Assembly: GCA_015060205.1 (NCBI GenBank)
Contig: SUYY01000005.1
Coordinates: forward strand, 1 to 64,000
Length of the DNA stretch: 64,000 nucleotides
Direction of reading: 5' to 3'
Source: Bacteroidales bacterium
GTDB taxonomy: Bacteria; Bacteroidota; Bacteroidia; Bacteroidales; UBA932
Below, piece after piece: positions 51,771-61,330 of this stretch. Numbering within the stretch: position 1 is the first letter of the stretch; every line of letters begins with the position of its first letter. The notes beneath the pieces were generated by a model. That model made no database searches, was not told the origin of the DNA, and worked only from the letters and a program-made list of their open reading frames with translations. Position numbers and translations under genes: made by a program.

Positions 51771-52682
51771 ATGAAGAAATATATTCTCATATTGGCCGCG
51801 TTGCTGACCGTTTCGGCAGTGGTGCAGGCGCAGGACAAGAACTATGATGTGAAAAAGGGAGATCTTGCAGTAAGTGTCACCTTCAATCCGGGCAGTCTCG
51901 GATACAAGATGTCATGCAAGCCTGCTGCAGGTGAGTTTGCCGGTCAGTATATCACAGACATGTGTGCAAGTCCGAAACAGATGTTCATCCTGTCTCAGGA
52001 TCCTCTTGCTGCAGTGAAGTTGAAGTATTATACTTCATCCAAGTCTGCATTCAGGGCTTCTTTGGGATTCAACGGAAGTATAGTGAACTATAGGGAGTAT
52101 GTTCAGGATGACCTCGCAGTCGCTCTGAATCCTGAATCCCAGAACAAGGTCAACGATGCTGCGACTTCCCGTCTGAACAGTCTTTCCATATCTCTTGGAA
52201 AGGAATGGAGGGCAGGTGAGAAGGCCATCAAGTTCGTCTATGGAGTGGATGTCCTCTATTCGCTTGCAGGTGGAGACCTTGTCTTCAACTATGGCAACAA
52301 GATGACCGATATCAATCAGGTTCCTTCAAGCATGCCTATGACTGCTCCTCAAGGAGATCTGGATGATTTCAAGAGCAAACAGGGAATCGCCTATGCTCGT
52401 CCTGTCAAAAGATACAATTCCGGTTATATCCACGGACTCGGCATTCAGGTCGATGCAGGTCTTGAGTTCTTCCTTGCACAGAAGATATCTCTGGGTCTGG
52501 CAATGACCTTTACACCGTTGATGGCGATATTCCAGCCGCAGACTTACACTACATATGAAGGCTTCAGTACAAATACCGGAAAAGTGGAGATGTTCAACGA
52601 CCTTGTGAGTCCCGGCAGTTGCGCCTTGCTCTATGGTACGGAAAATATAGGCTGCAGGTTGACTCTCAGTTATTATCTGTAA
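51771..52682 (+). CDS. probable outer-membrane beta-barrel protein
   Basis: A 303-residue protein with a signal peptide (LILAALLTVSAVVQAQ). Repeated amphipathic strands (FRASLGFNGSIVNYREYV, LGLAMTFTPLM) and a C-terminal strand ending in RLTLSYYL point to a small barrel of the OmpW/Opacity-like type common in Bacteroidetes. It shares the unit with lipoproteins. Confidence 0.7.
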   Translation: MKKYILILAALLTVSAVVQAQDKNYDVKKGDLAVSVTFNPGSLGYKMSCKPAAGEFAGQYITDMCASPKQMFILSQDPLAAVKLKYYTSSKSAFRASLGFNGSIVNYREYVQDDLAVALNPESQNKVNDAATSRLNSLSISLGKEWRAGEKAIKFVYGVDVLYSLAGGDLVFNYGNKMTDINQVPSSMPMTAPQGDLDDFKSKQGIAYARPVKRYNSGYIHGLGIQVDAGLEFFLAQKISLGLAMTFTPLMAIFQPQTYTTYEGFSTNTGKVEMFNDLVSPGSCALLYGTENIGCRLTLSYYL

Positions 52683-52686
52683 TGAT

Positions 52687-52830
52687 ATGGCTATGATTCA
52701 AAAACCGCCTTTGAGTAAAGAACAGGTTCAGAAGATAATAGATGAGCATCTCGCTTCCATTATAGAAAAGGAGATTGCTCAGGAAAAGACCAGTAAAAAC
52801 AAATCAAACAAAAATGAAAAGACTGATTAA
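52687..52830 (+). CDS. possible 47-residue basic/acidic peptide
   Basis: A short frame starting ATGGCTATG after the barrel gene, encoding KPPLSKEQVQKIIDEHLASI, then a Lys/Glu-rich tail. Its end overlaps the start of the next gene by 17 bp in another frame, as in coupled genes. It may be real, but support is limited to position and helix-like composition. Confidence 0.4.
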   Translation: MAMIQKPPLSKEQVQKIIDEHLASIIEKEIAQEKTSKNKSNKNEKTD

Positions 52831-53587
52831 CATACTTGTTGCATTGTCTGCCACTTTTGCCTTGTCGGTTTCTTGTGATGAGATGACCGATGAGGAAAAG
52901 GAAAATGCAGTAAATGAGTTCTCCAAGGTCCTGATTGCAGGAGAATATGGAGTAGTGAGCCTTGATGGCGAGTCGGAAGACGGAAATGATCTCCCTCTTT
53001 TCGGTGACGGAGTCTCTTATACGGATAAAAAAGGAAGACCGACCATCATATGGGTCCTTAACCTTGACGGAACTTACTTCATTGCTCCGAACAGAGTCTG
53101 GAAGAATGTCTATGGAAAGGGAACCTGGGAAGTTTCAGCGGATGAGATCCATTTTAAGGCTGATCTTTCCGCTATTGAGACATCTGTAGACAAAGCCAAG
53201 ATAAAGAGTTTCAAGGACGGGCTTCTTACACTTCAAGATGAAAAGATCACAGTTGTGCTCAAGCGTCTTGCCGATGCTGACAAATGCCCTCAGTTGAAAT
53301 CGGTGGAATTTGTCGCAAATCTGTCGAATGACGGCAAACTTTACATAGATCCAAGTATCGAACTCAATCAGGCAGGTTACTACAAACTGGACTGGAAATA
53401 TGATCCTCAGGATTATGAGCCTTACAATACTTTGAAATGGACAAGTTCCAATCCTGAGGTTGCAACAGTAAACGACGAAGGTTATGTGCGCCCAGGTGAG
53501 GGAGTAAATTCCGGTGAAACCACAATCACTCTTGAATGTGATTATGTCAAGTCGGAAATTACCTTGAAATTCTTCGAGGTAAACTGA
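52814..53587 (+). CDS. lipoprotein with C-terminal Ig-like domain
   Basis: About 257 residues, start at ATG 52814, where a lipoprotein signal (LVALSATFALSVSCDE) begins; the 13 residues in front in the longer frame overlap the 47-residue peptide. The body is beta-rich, and residues about 165-255 form a BIG2-like unit (LKWTSSNPEVATVNDEGYV). Last gene of the exported set. Confidence 0.75.
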   Translation: MKRLINILVALSATFALSVSCDEMTDEEKENAVNEFSKVLIAGEYGVVSLDGESEDGNDLPLFGDGVSYTDKKGRPTIIWVLNLDGTYFIAPNRVWKNVYGKGTWEVSADEIHFKADLSAIETSVDKAKIKSFKDGLLTLQDEKITVVLKRLADADKCPQLKSVEFVANLSNDGKLYIDPSIELNQAGYYKLDWKYDPQDYEPYNTLKWTSSNPEVATVNDEGYVRPGEGVNSGETTITLECDYVKSEITLKFFEVN

Positions 53588-53656
53588 TGCCATCACATAT
53601 GTTTGAATCTTAATCCTCGGCTTCGGTCGGGGATTTTACGTTATTGTTAAAATAAG

Positions 53657-53664
53657 TATCTTTG
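53657..53664 (+). promoter_or_regulatory. -7 element of the porin-like gene
   Basis: TATCTTTG fits TAnnTTTG and lies 17 bp before the ATG at 53682. Confidence 0.45.
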
Positions 53665-53681
53665 TGTCAAATTCGCTTCCT

Positions 53682-54890
53682 ATGAAAAGATTATCATGCC
53701 TTCTGCTTATATTTTTCTCCGCGCTCTCATATGCGCAGAATCCTCAGACCCTTGTCAGTGAAGATGATTTTCCGACTTTGATAGAGAGGATAATGGACAG
53801 GAGGGACTCTTTGAAGAATGACGGCTACAAGATACGCAAGATACGGTCTCATATCAACCTTGAGTTTGCAGGTTCTGCCAATGCATATTTCACTGACGGG
53901 AAATTTGATGAAATGTCATTCAAGATGAACCGTGTACGTCTTGAGATATACGGAAGACTCAATGCCCATCTTTCATATCATTTCCGACAGTCATTCAACA
54001 AATACAGTAATCCCTATTCTCTCGACAATATGTCATCTTCGATAGAATATGCAAACATCAAATGGCATCAGAGTGATATCTTCGATCTCGTTGCAGGAAA
54101 ACAGTATCTTGCGGTCGGCGGATATGAGGGCTATGTCAACGGCTTGAATGTGAGGGAGTTCAGTGAATTTAACAATCACTTTGAAATATATCAGGCCGGT
54201 CTCAAGGGAGTAGTACGGGTGACTCCCGACCATTATCTGACCCTGCAGGTGACCAATAACAGGAACAGCACGGATGATAACGTATATATATACGGTCTCC
54301 CGGAAGGGGTGGAACCGACGAAGGTGCCGCTTCTGGCAACTCTGAACTGGAACGGATGGTTTGCAGACAAGACTCTGCATCTTATGTATTCCGCTTCTGT
54401 CGGTCAGTTGGCCAAGGGAAAGAACGTATATCATTTCATGTGCGGCAATATCTATAAGAACGGTCCTGTTCTGGCTTATCTCGATGTACTCTATTCGCGT
54501 TCTGCTCTTGACTGCCAGCAGCGTATAACCTCATTGCAAGGTCATTCAGGCTCTGCTGTCACTGCTCAAAACACTCAATATCTGACATTCATAGCCAATG
54601 TGGACTACCAGTTCCATCCCAAGTGGAACGGTTATCTGAAAGGAGTGTATGAAACTGCGGGGGTATATCAGACGAACGGCTTCTTTGCCAAGGGACGATA
54701 TGTGACTTCATGGAATGCACAGGCATGTCTGGAATGGTTCCCTTTCTCTGAAGACAAGGGATTCAAGGTTTTCGCACATTATGTCTACAAAGGTCACGAA
54801 CTTTCAGACAAAGCAATAGCGCTGGGAGCAGTAAAACCGCATACCCAGCGCATATCAGTAGGAATTCAATATATCATTCCTGTTCTATAG
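53682..54890 (+). CDS. porin-like outer-membrane protein (OprO/OprP type)
   Basis: About 402 residues with a signal peptide (LLLIFFSALSYAQ). The body has the regular strand pattern of a 16-strand porin (VRLEIYGRLNAHLSYHFRQS, IEYANIKWH, DLVAGKQYLAVGGYEG) and ends in ISVGIQYIIPV with a terminal strand. It resembles phosphate-selective porins of Bacteroidetes that use their own promoter. Convergent with and overlapping the lyase gene by 6 bp. No phosphate-regulon gene is nearby. Confidence 0.75.
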   Translation: MKRLSCLLLIFFSALSYAQNPQTLVSEDDFPTLIERIMDRRDSLKNDGYKIRKIRSHINLEFAGSANAYFTDGKFDEMSFKMNRVRLEIYGRLNAHLSYHFRQSFNKYSNPYSLDNMSSSIEYANIKWHQSDIFDLVAGKQYLAVGGYEGYVNGLNVREFSEFNNHFEIYQAGLKGVVRVTPDHYLTLQVTNNRNSTDDNVYIYGLPEGVEPTKVPLLATLNWNGWFADKTLHLMYSASVGQLAKGKNVYHFMCGNIYKNGPVLAYLDVLYSRSALDCQQRITSLQGHSGSAVTAQNTQYLTFIANVDYQFHPKWNGYLKGVYETAGVYQTNGFFAKGRYVTSWNAQACLEWFPFSEDKGFKVFAHYVYKGHELSDKAIALGAVKPHTQRISVGIQYIIPVL

Positions 54891-56333
54891 ACTGTCTCCG
54901 AAATCTTTGCGGAACTTGTCCATGAGTTTTGAAGGCCAGTCGCTGGTCGGCTCAAGACCTCCCATGAAGAAACGCAGTACAGGTGGCTCGTATGTGAACT
55001 TGAGACCTCCGATGAGATGACGGTTGTCCCAAAGCCATGTCATACGGTCGATCACGTAGTTGATCTGCGACAGTGTGAACACACGGCGTGGCACAGCCAG
55101 ACGCAGAAGTTCCACATCAGCAAGAATCTCCTTGCCTTCTTCATCGCGTACGCTTGACATGGTTCCACGCTCCATTCCACGGATACCTGAACATATGTAG
55201 AATGCTGCAGCGAGTGCTCCTGCAGGATATTCCTCCTGAGGGATGTGCTTGCAGAATTCCATTGCATTGACATGGGCACCGAGTACACCGGGAGGGGTTA
55301 CCATAGGAATGCCTCTCTTCTCAAGTTCTTCGACAAGATACTTGATATATGAAGGACTCTGACATATCATGCTTTCATCAAGAGTTTCACGCAGACCGAC
55401 AGCCATGGCTTCGATTTCCCTCACAGAGATACCTCCATAGGTGAGGAATCCTTCATAAAGAGGAATCATCGCTTCCATCTTTGCGTAAAGCGCCTTCTGG
55501 TTCGTACAGATGCCACCGCCACGTGAAGATGAAAGTTTTCTTGCCGAGAAGTACACGAGGTCGGCAAGACCTGTCATCATCTTGAGAATCTCACCCATAG
55601 AGTTCTCCTTCCAATTCTCCTCACGTTGCTTGATCAGGTATGCATTTTCTCCGATAAGGCTGGCGTCAAGCACGAGCATGATGCCGTATTTGTCTGCTAT
55701 TCTCCTGACATCCATGAGGTTGGCAAGTGAGAACGGCTGTCCTCCGATGAGGTTGGTTGATGCCTCCATACGGATGAACGGAATATTCTCAACTCCATTC
55801 TCCTGAATGCATTTCTCGAGTTTGTCGATATCCATATTACCTTTGAAAGGATGGTCGGACTTGAGTTGGAAAGCATGGTCGTGAAGAAGTTCCTCAATCT
55901 TACCTCCGTTCTCGGTCACATGGGCGAGAACAGTGGTGAAGTGGTAGTTCATCGGGATGACATTGCCAGGCTTCACGAATGTGCGGCAGATTACATTCTC
56001 CGCTGCACGGCCCTGATGGACAGGAAGCAGATATTTCTTTCCAAGCACATCCTCCACTGCCTTCTGAAGACGCTCGAATGACTGCGATCCGGCATATGCG
56101 TCATCTGCATGCATCATTGCGGCAAGTTGGTTGTCGCTCATGGCGTTGGTACCGCTGTCCGTGAGCATGTCGAGATAGACATCCTTGGTTCCGAGGCGGA
56201 ATGTATTGAATCCGGCTTCCTTCATTGCGTCGAGACGGCGCTCTACCGGAACAAGATGAAGTTTCTGAACTACACGTACCTTGTGCAGTTCAAGGGGCAT
56301 GTCGCCGCCTTTGTAGAATTTTACCATTCCCAT
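54885..56333 (-). CDS. tryptophanase/tyrosine phenol-lyase family protein, divergent
   Basis: A 482-residue PLP enzyme of the beta-eliminating lyase family (MLTDSGTNAMSDNQ, LPVHQGRAAENV, GGQPFSLANL). Compared with E. coli TnaA as remembered, the PLP-lysine segment SAKKDAMVPMGG is SARKLSSSRGGG here: the second Lys stays, but the preceding Lys and the following Asp change. DSARFAENAYFIK is DASLIGENAYLIK, losing the Arg. The fold and the cofactor site are thus kept while two positions near the substrate differ. It may act on another amino acid than tryptophan. Gene call tnaA is avoided for this reason. Confidence 0.85.
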   Translation of the reverse strand: MGMVKFYKGGDMPLELHKVRVVQKLHLVPVERRLDAMKEAGFNTFRLGTKDVYLDMLTDSGTNAMSDNQLAAMMHADDAYAGSQSFERLQKAVEDVLGKKYLLPVHQGRAAENVICRTFVKPGNVIPMNYHFTTVLAHVTENGGKIEELLHDHAFQLKSDHPFKGNMDIDKLEKCIQENGVENIPFIRMEASTNLIGGQPFSLANLMDVRRIADKYGIMLVLDASLIGENAYLIKQREENWKENSMGEILKMMTGLADLVYFSARKLSSSRGGGICTNQKALYAKMEAMIPLYEGFLTYGGISVREIEAMAVGLRETLDESMICQSPSYIKYLVEELEKRGIPMVTPPGVLGAHVNAMEFCKHIPQEEYPAGALAAAFYICSGIRGMERGTMSSVRDEEGKEILADVELLRLAVPRRVFTLSQINYVIDRMTWLWDNRHLIGGLKFTYEPPVLRFFMGGLEPTSDWPSKLMDKFRKDFGDSL

Positions 56334-56361
56334 AGTAGGTTCGTTTTATAGTTGTTGTTGA

Positions 56362-57864
56362 TTATCCGCAGTGGAAGTAACGCTCCACCAGAGCAAGCAT
56401 CTTTTCTCTGTCATCTCCTATGTCAGCGCGAAGAGTCCTGTCGCCGTATGAACGGAGTCTTCTGATGATTCCGTCTATCATGGCAGGGGAGAATACGTCA
56501 TACTTCTCAAATATCGTCCTCTGACTTTCAAGGCAGTCCGCAGATGCTTCGCAACTGTCAGGGAGACATGCAAGGGAAGCAAGTCTGTCGGCGTTTTCCT
56601 TCTGATGTATGTTCACATTGACATATGTCTTTTCTGCCACTTCGAGGGCGTCCGCCATTTCAAATCCATGGCGGCATGCTACTGAAAGTCCCGCGATCAG
56701 TTGATAAAGGTCTGCAGAGCCGTCCGGAGAACGCATCTCGACTGTCTGTTTCTGGGTTGTATCGTAGTTGCTCAGATCTTCAAGAGGATTGGCAATGCGG
56801 CACATATCGCTCTTTGCTGCCCATCCGAGAGGAACGCGTACAAGTACCGAACGGTTGCGGTCGCCCCAGCATATGTTTGTCGGAGCCTCCTGATGAGGAA
56901 CCAGACGGAAATATGATGTAGGATTGGTGTTTCCGAAAGCGGTGATCGAAGGAGCGAGTTCCATCATGCCGGCAATTGCTGTCCTGGCAGTCTTTGAAAG
57001 TACACCGTTTTCAAGCATCATGTTCTGTCCGTCCTTGACTATGCGCATATGCACGTGAAGTCCGGAACCTGCCTTGCCCGCTGTAATCTTAGGTGCAAAA
57101 GTGATGTCGAAGCCTGACTTGTATGCAAGGTTGCGGATGATCCATTTCGCAATCATCAGTTGGTCCGCCGCATCCTCTGCATTTACAGGAAGAAACTCTA
57201 TCTCGTTCTGCTCATATATCTTGCCGTCAATGGTGAAGTTGCCCACTTCACTGTGTCCGTATTTGATCTGACCTCCGGCCTGAGCGATATATGCCATGCA
57301 CATGGTGCGGAATTCGTTGAATTTGGCGTATGGTGCTGATTCGTGATATCCTTTCTGGTCTGTAGCAGGGAACATGCCTGTATCTGGTGCAATCACGTAG
57401 TATTCAAGTTCTCCCATCGCCTGGAACTCCATGCCTGTCACCTCATTGAAAGCCCTGCATGCCTTTTTAAGTGTGTTTTCCGGTGAACTTTCGAGAGGTT
57501 CTCCATCCTTGTTGAAATACGAACAGAGCATGGACAAGGTGGGAATTTCTGCGAACGGATCGACGAAAGCGGTGCAGAAGCGCGGAAGTACGTAAAGGTC
57601 ACTGCTTCCTGCTTCGATGAAAGGGAACAGGCTTGAACCGTCGACACGTTCACCGCAAGTAAGTATGGCATCAAGATAGGATTCGTTGTTTATCACGAAG
57701 TTCAGGGTCTTGAGTCTTCCGTCTCCTGCAGGATACATGAAGTTGACCATCCTTATGCCTTTCTCCTTGATATATCTGATTATATCTGCCTTTGTGAATT
57801 CCTTGGCAGGCTTGCCGAGATAAGCAACCAGCATATTGGGGTTTAATGTGAGTTCTGTATTCAT
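56362..57864 (-). CDS. glnA: glutamine synthetase
   Basis: A 500-residue type I-like glutamine synthetase. The metal- and ATP-binding motifs are AGSGLHVHMRI (residue about 270), NPTSYFRLVPHQEAPTNICW and RSPDGSADLYQLIAGL near residue 378. It joins ammonia and glutamate using ATP. The longer frame from 57903 runs into the -7 element, so ATG 57864 was chosen. The gene is 28 bp upstream of the lyase on the same strand and divergent from the omega-amidase gene. Confidence 0.93.
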   Translation of the reverse strand: MNTELTLNPNMLVAYLGKPAKEFTKADIIRYIKEKGIRMVNFMYPAGDGRLKTLNFVINNESYLDAILTCGERVDGSSLFPFIEAGSSDLYVLPRFCTAFVDPFAEIPTLSMLCSYFNKDGEPLESSPENTLKKACRAFNEVTGMEFQAMGELEYYVIAPDTGMFPATDQKGYHESAPYAKFNEFRTMCMAYIAQAGGQIKYGHSEVGNFTIDGKIYEQNEIEFLPVNAEDAADQLMIAKWIIRNLAYKSGFDITFAPKITAGKAGSGLHVHMRIVKDGQNMMLENGVLSKTARTAIAGMMELAPSITAFGNTNPTSYFRLVPHQEAPTNICWGDRNRSVLVRVPLGWAAKSDMCRIANPLEDLSNYDTTQKQTVEMRSPDGSADLYQLIAGLSVACRHGFEMADALEVAEKTYVNVNIHQKENADRLASLACLPDSCEASADCLESQRTIFEKYDVFSPAMIDGIIRRLRSYGDRTLRADIGDDREKMLALVERYFHCG

Positions 57865-57902
57865 ATGTGTTCGGTTTGCTGTTTTTCTTGAATGAAATCT
57901 CA

Positions 57903-57940
57903 CAAATGTATTAATTAATTATGATAATTCCATATATTTG
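57903..57940. promoter_or_regulatory. divergent glnA/omega-amidase -7 elements
   Basis: Minus strand TACATTTG at 57910-57903 for glnA and plus strand TATATTTG at 57933-57940 for the amidase. Both fit TAnnTTTG. Confidence 0.5.
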
Positions 57941-57961
57941 TGTCTTATAGCGGAAAGATGG

Positions 57962-58723
57962 ATGAAAGTTACTGTTTTACAAAGAGATATTCATTGGGCA
58001 GATCCTGCTGCAAATGTGGCCGCTTCAGATGTGGCCATAGACAGAAATCCGGACTCTGACCTGTATATCCTGCCGGAAATGTTCTCAACCGGCTTCTGCA
58101 CATGTCCTGAAGGGATAGCGGAAGCCTCCGGGAGCATGACTCTTGATTGGATGAAGAGCAAGGCATCGGCGACAGGTGCAGCCATCGCGGGCAGTGTCGC
58201 CGTATATGAGGAAGGAAAATACTATAACAGATTTTATTTCGTGAAGCCGGATGGAAGTGTGACTGCTTATGACAAGAAGCATCTGTTTACCTTCGGTGGT
58301 GAACACATGCACTTCACGCCGGGTTCGGAAAGGGTGACTGTGGAGTGGAAAGGAGTAAGAATCCTTCTGGAGATATGCTATGACCTTCGTTTCCCTGTAT
58401 GGTCCCGCAACAGAGGGGATTATGACATGATAATTTATGTGGCAAGTTGGCCGACTCCGAGGGTGGATGCATGGAAGGCTCTTCTCACCGCACGTGCCAT
58501 AGAAAACCAATGCTATGTGGCCGGAGTGAACCGTGTAGGAAGCGACCCTTCAAACGGGTATTGCGGGGGAACACGCCTGATCGACCCATACGGAAGAGTC
58601 CTGGCCGAATGCAGTGACGGAGTCGAGATGGAATCCACCGCAGAAGTGGATATGAACATATTGGAGGCATTCAGGGAGAAGTTCCCTGTCCTAAATGATG
58701 CAGATTATGAAGATTTTCAGTGA
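57962..58723 (+). CDS. omega-amidase/nitrilase-family hydrolase (YafV-like)
   Basis: A 253-residue carbon-nitrogen hydrolase. The catalytic triad is complete: Glu in LPEMFSTGF, Lys in DKKHLFTFGGE and Cys in LLEICYDLRFP. The FSTGF and RFPVW segments are as in YafV/NIT2-type enzymes, which hydrolyse alpha-ketoglutaramate made by glutamine transaminases. This fits the adjacent glnA and the aminotransferase downstream, whose start overlaps this gene by 17 bp. Confidence 0.9.
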   Translation: MKVTVLQRDIHWADPAANVAASDVAIDRNPDSDLYILPEMFSTGFCTCPEGIAEASGSMTLDWMKSKASATGAAIAGSVAVYEEGKYYNRFYFVKPDGSVTAYDKKHLFTFGGEHMHFTPGSERVTVEWKGVRILLEICYDLRFPVWSRNRGDYDMIIYVASWPTPRVDAWKALLTARAIENQCYVAGVNRVGSDPSNGYCGGTRLIDPYGRVLAECSDGVEMESTAEVDMNILEAFREKFPVLNDADYEDFQ

Positions 58724-60023
58724 AGAACTTGTAGATAAGGCTGTCAGGGAACTGCATGTCGCTAATCTGGCACGTGCCACAATCGGTGAGGTGCTGCTGG
58801 TCGCTCAATACCTTGAAAAACAGACAGGAATACCTTTTATCAGGATGGACCAGGGATCTCCCGGTCTGCCTGTGAACCATTATGGAGTGGAAGCGGAGAA
58901 GGCCGCTCTCGACAGGGGAGTCGGATCCCAGTATCCTGCGGCTGCAGGAATTCCGGAACTGAAGCATGAGGCTTCCAGATTTGTCAAGGCCTTTCTGGAT
59001 GTGGATGTGTCGGAGCGCAGTTGCGTCCCTACGGTGGGTAGCGTGGCAGGCTCGTTCGGTTCCTTCATAGCATGTACTCAGAGAATCCCTTCCCGAAACA
59101 AGGTCCTTTTCATCGACCCCGGTTTTCCTATACAGAAGTCCCAACTCAGAGTCATAGGTGCCGATTGGAAGGAATTTGACATATATTCATATAGAGGATC
59201 CGCACTCCGTGAAAAACTCGAAAATATCCTCTGTGAAGGAGACATTGCTGCGATAGTATATTCCAACCCGAACAACCCCTCGTGGATATGTCTGGAGGAG
59301 GAAGAACTTGCCATCATAGGAGAACTGGCCACAAGATATGATGTCATTGTCATGGAGGACCTTGCATATTTCTGCATGGATTACCGTACAGACCTCGGGC
59401 ATCCGTTCCGTCCGCCATTCGCGCCTACTGTGGCTAAATATACTGACAATTACATCCTTATGCTCTCTTCCTCGAAGATATTCAGTTATGCCGGTCAGAG
59501 AATGGCCCTTATATGCATAAGCGACTCTTTGTTCGACAGGCAGTTCCCTGCATTGGCGGACAGATACCATGATTCGGGAGTTTTCGGACAGACGCTCATC
59601 GCATCCATTCTGTATATGATCACTTCAGGTTGTACGGCATCCACTCAATATGCATATGCCGAGATGCTTCGGCTTTCTTCAGACGGAATTCTGAACTTTG
59701 TGGAAGATACAAGGGAATATGCGGTGAGGGCCGAAAAGATGAAGAAGATTTTCACAGACAACGGTTTCCATATCGTATATGACAGGGATGTGACTCAAGA
59801 TGTAGGTGACGGTTTTTTCTTCACTGTAGGATATGGAGATATGGAGGGCGGAGAACTTCTGCGTGAACTACTGTATTACGGAGTAAGCAGCATCTCGCTT
59901 TCGACCACAGGAAGCGAGCAGCAGGGAGTGAGGGCATGTACCTCACGCATGAAAGATGATTTATATGAACTCCTTCAGGAACGTATGTCAGCGTTCAGGG
60001 AGGATCACCCTATTAACAGATAG
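58707..60023 (+). CDS. class I/II aminotransferase
   Basis: About 438 residues. PLP-binding Lys lies in MLSSSKIFSYAGQRMAL (near residue 265), with SNPNNPSW and the Asp of MEDLAYF upstream; the C-terminal Arg region follows. The fold is that of aspartate/aromatic aminotransferases. In-frame ATGs also stand at 58695 and 58698. Together with the omega-amidase it may run a glutamine transamination cycle; together with the downstream CoA ligase it may feed an aromatic keto acid. Substrate not decided. Confidence 0.87.
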   Translation: MKIFSEELVDKAVRELHVANLARATIGEVLLVAQYLEKQTGIPFIRMDQGSPGLPVNHYGVEAEKAALDRGVGSQYPAAAGIPELKHEASRFVKAFLDVDVSERSCVPTVGSVAGSFGSFIACTQRIPSRNKVLFIDPGFPIQKSQLRVIGADWKEFDIYSYRGSALREKLENILCEGDIAAIVYSNPNNPSWICLEEEELAIIGELATRYDVIVMEDLAYFCMDYRTDLGHPFRPPFAPTVAKYTDNYILMLSSSKIFSYAGQRMALICISDSLFDRQFPALADRYHDSGVFGQTLIASILYMITSGCTASTQYAYAEMLRLSSDGILNFVEDTREYAVRAEKMKKIFTDNGFHIVYDRDVTQDVGDGFFFTVGYGDMEGGELLRELLYYGVSSISLSTTGSEQQGVRACTSRMKDDLYELLQERMSAFREDHPINR

Positions 60024-60027
60024 ACAT

Positions 60028-61329
60028 ATGATTTGGAATCCCAACAAAGAGTGCATGAGCCGTGAGGACATGCGCGAACTGCAAGGTAAAAGACTTCAGA
60101 AACTGGTGCAATATGTATATCATAATGTACCGTTCTACCGAAACAGGATGCAGGAGATGAATGTATCTCCGGAAGATATCGTGACAATCGACGACATCGT
60201 GAAACTTCCTTTCACGACCAAACAGGACCTGCGTGACAATTATCCCTATGGGCTTCAGGCAGCACCGGCGTCGGAAATTGTGCGCGTACATGCATCGTCC
60301 GGTACTACAGGCAACCCCACCATCGTAGGATATACCCGTAAGGATCTCGCCGTGTGGTCGGAGGTGATGACCCGCTGTCTGACTGCATTCGGAGTTACAC
60401 GCGACGATACATTTTCTGTAAGTTACGGATATGGTCTGTTTACAGGTGGTCTCGGTGCACATTATGGAGTGGAGAACCTGGGCGCAACAGTGATACCTGC
60501 ATCTACTGGAAATACCGAGAAGCATATAAGGCTTATACGCGACCTGAACATCACGGGAATAGCATGTACTCCGTCATATGCCCTCTATCTTGCAGAGACA
60601 CTTGACAAGATGGGTATATCAAAGGATGACATAGGTCTCCGCGTCGGTGCCTTCGGTGCAGAACCATGGACTGAAAACATGAGAAAGGAAATCGAAGAAC
60701 GTCTGGGTCTTAAAGGATACAATATATACGGACTGAGTGAAATCATGGGACCGGGAGTCTCCTATGAATGTTCCGAGCAGAACGGCTCTCATATAAACGA
60801 GGACCATTTCTATCCTGAAATCATCAATCCTGAAACTCTGGAGCAACTTCCTTACGGCGAGCAGGGAGAACTGGTGTTCACTACGCTTACAAAAGAAGGT
60901 ATGCCTCTGCTCCGTTATCGTACAAAGGACCTTTGTACGCTTATGGAAGGCGAGTGTCCTTGCGGACGTACATCAGTGAAAATGAGCAGGATCGTAGGAC
61001 GTAGCGACGATATGCTCATCATCCGTGGAATCAATGTCTTCCCATCGCAGGTTGAGAGCGTAATCCTTGAAATGCCTGAATTTGAACCTCAATATATGCT
61101 TGTGGTCGACCGTATCAACAATCTTGATACCCTTCAGGTTCAGGTCGAAGTTCGCAAGGATTACTTCAGCGATGATATCGGAAGCATGCTTGCAATGAAG
61201 AAGAAACTCTCCGACAAACTCAAGAGTGTGCTTTCAATCAGTGCCGACGTACGTCTGATGGAACCGGGAAGCATTGAAAGAAGCCAAGGTAAAGGAAAAC
61301 ATGTAATAGATAACCGTAAACTGAAATAA
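60028..61329 (+). CDS. paaK: phenylacetate-CoA ligase
   Basis: A 433-residue adenylate-forming ligase. AMP-binding motif SSGTTGNPTIVGYT is near residue 90, YGLFTGGLGAHYG near 134, GLSEIMGPGVSYE near 236 and the C-terminal hinge IVGRSDDMLIIRGINVFPSQ near 330. It activates phenylacetate or related aryl acids to the CoA ester. The longer frame from 59956 overlaps the aminotransferase; ATG 60028 is 4 bp after its stop. In anaerobes the gene often pairs with indolepyruvate ferredoxin oxidoreductase and an ACT protein; only the ACT protein is here. Confidence 0.93.
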   Translation: MIWNPNKECMSREDMRELQGKRLQKLVQYVYHNVPFYRNRMQEMNVSPEDIVTIDDIVKLPFTTKQDLRDNYPYGLQAAPASEIVRVHASSGTTGNPTIVGYTRKDLAVWSEVMTRCLTAFGVTRDDTFSVSYGYGLFTGGLGAHYGVENLGATVIPASTGNTEKHIRLIRDLNITGIACTPSYALYLAETLDKMGISKDDIGLRVGAFGAEPWTENMRKEIEERLGLKGYNIYGLSEIMGPGVSYECSEQNGSHINEDHFYPEIINPETLEQLPYGEQGELVFTTLTKEGMPLLRYRTKDLCTLMEGECPCGRTSVKMSRIVGRSDDMLIIRGINVFPSQVESVILEMPEFEPQYMLVVDRINNLDTLQVQVEVRKDYFSDDIGSMLAMKKKLSDKLKSVLSISADVRLMEPGSIERSQGKGKHVIDNRKLK

Positions 61330-61330
61330 T

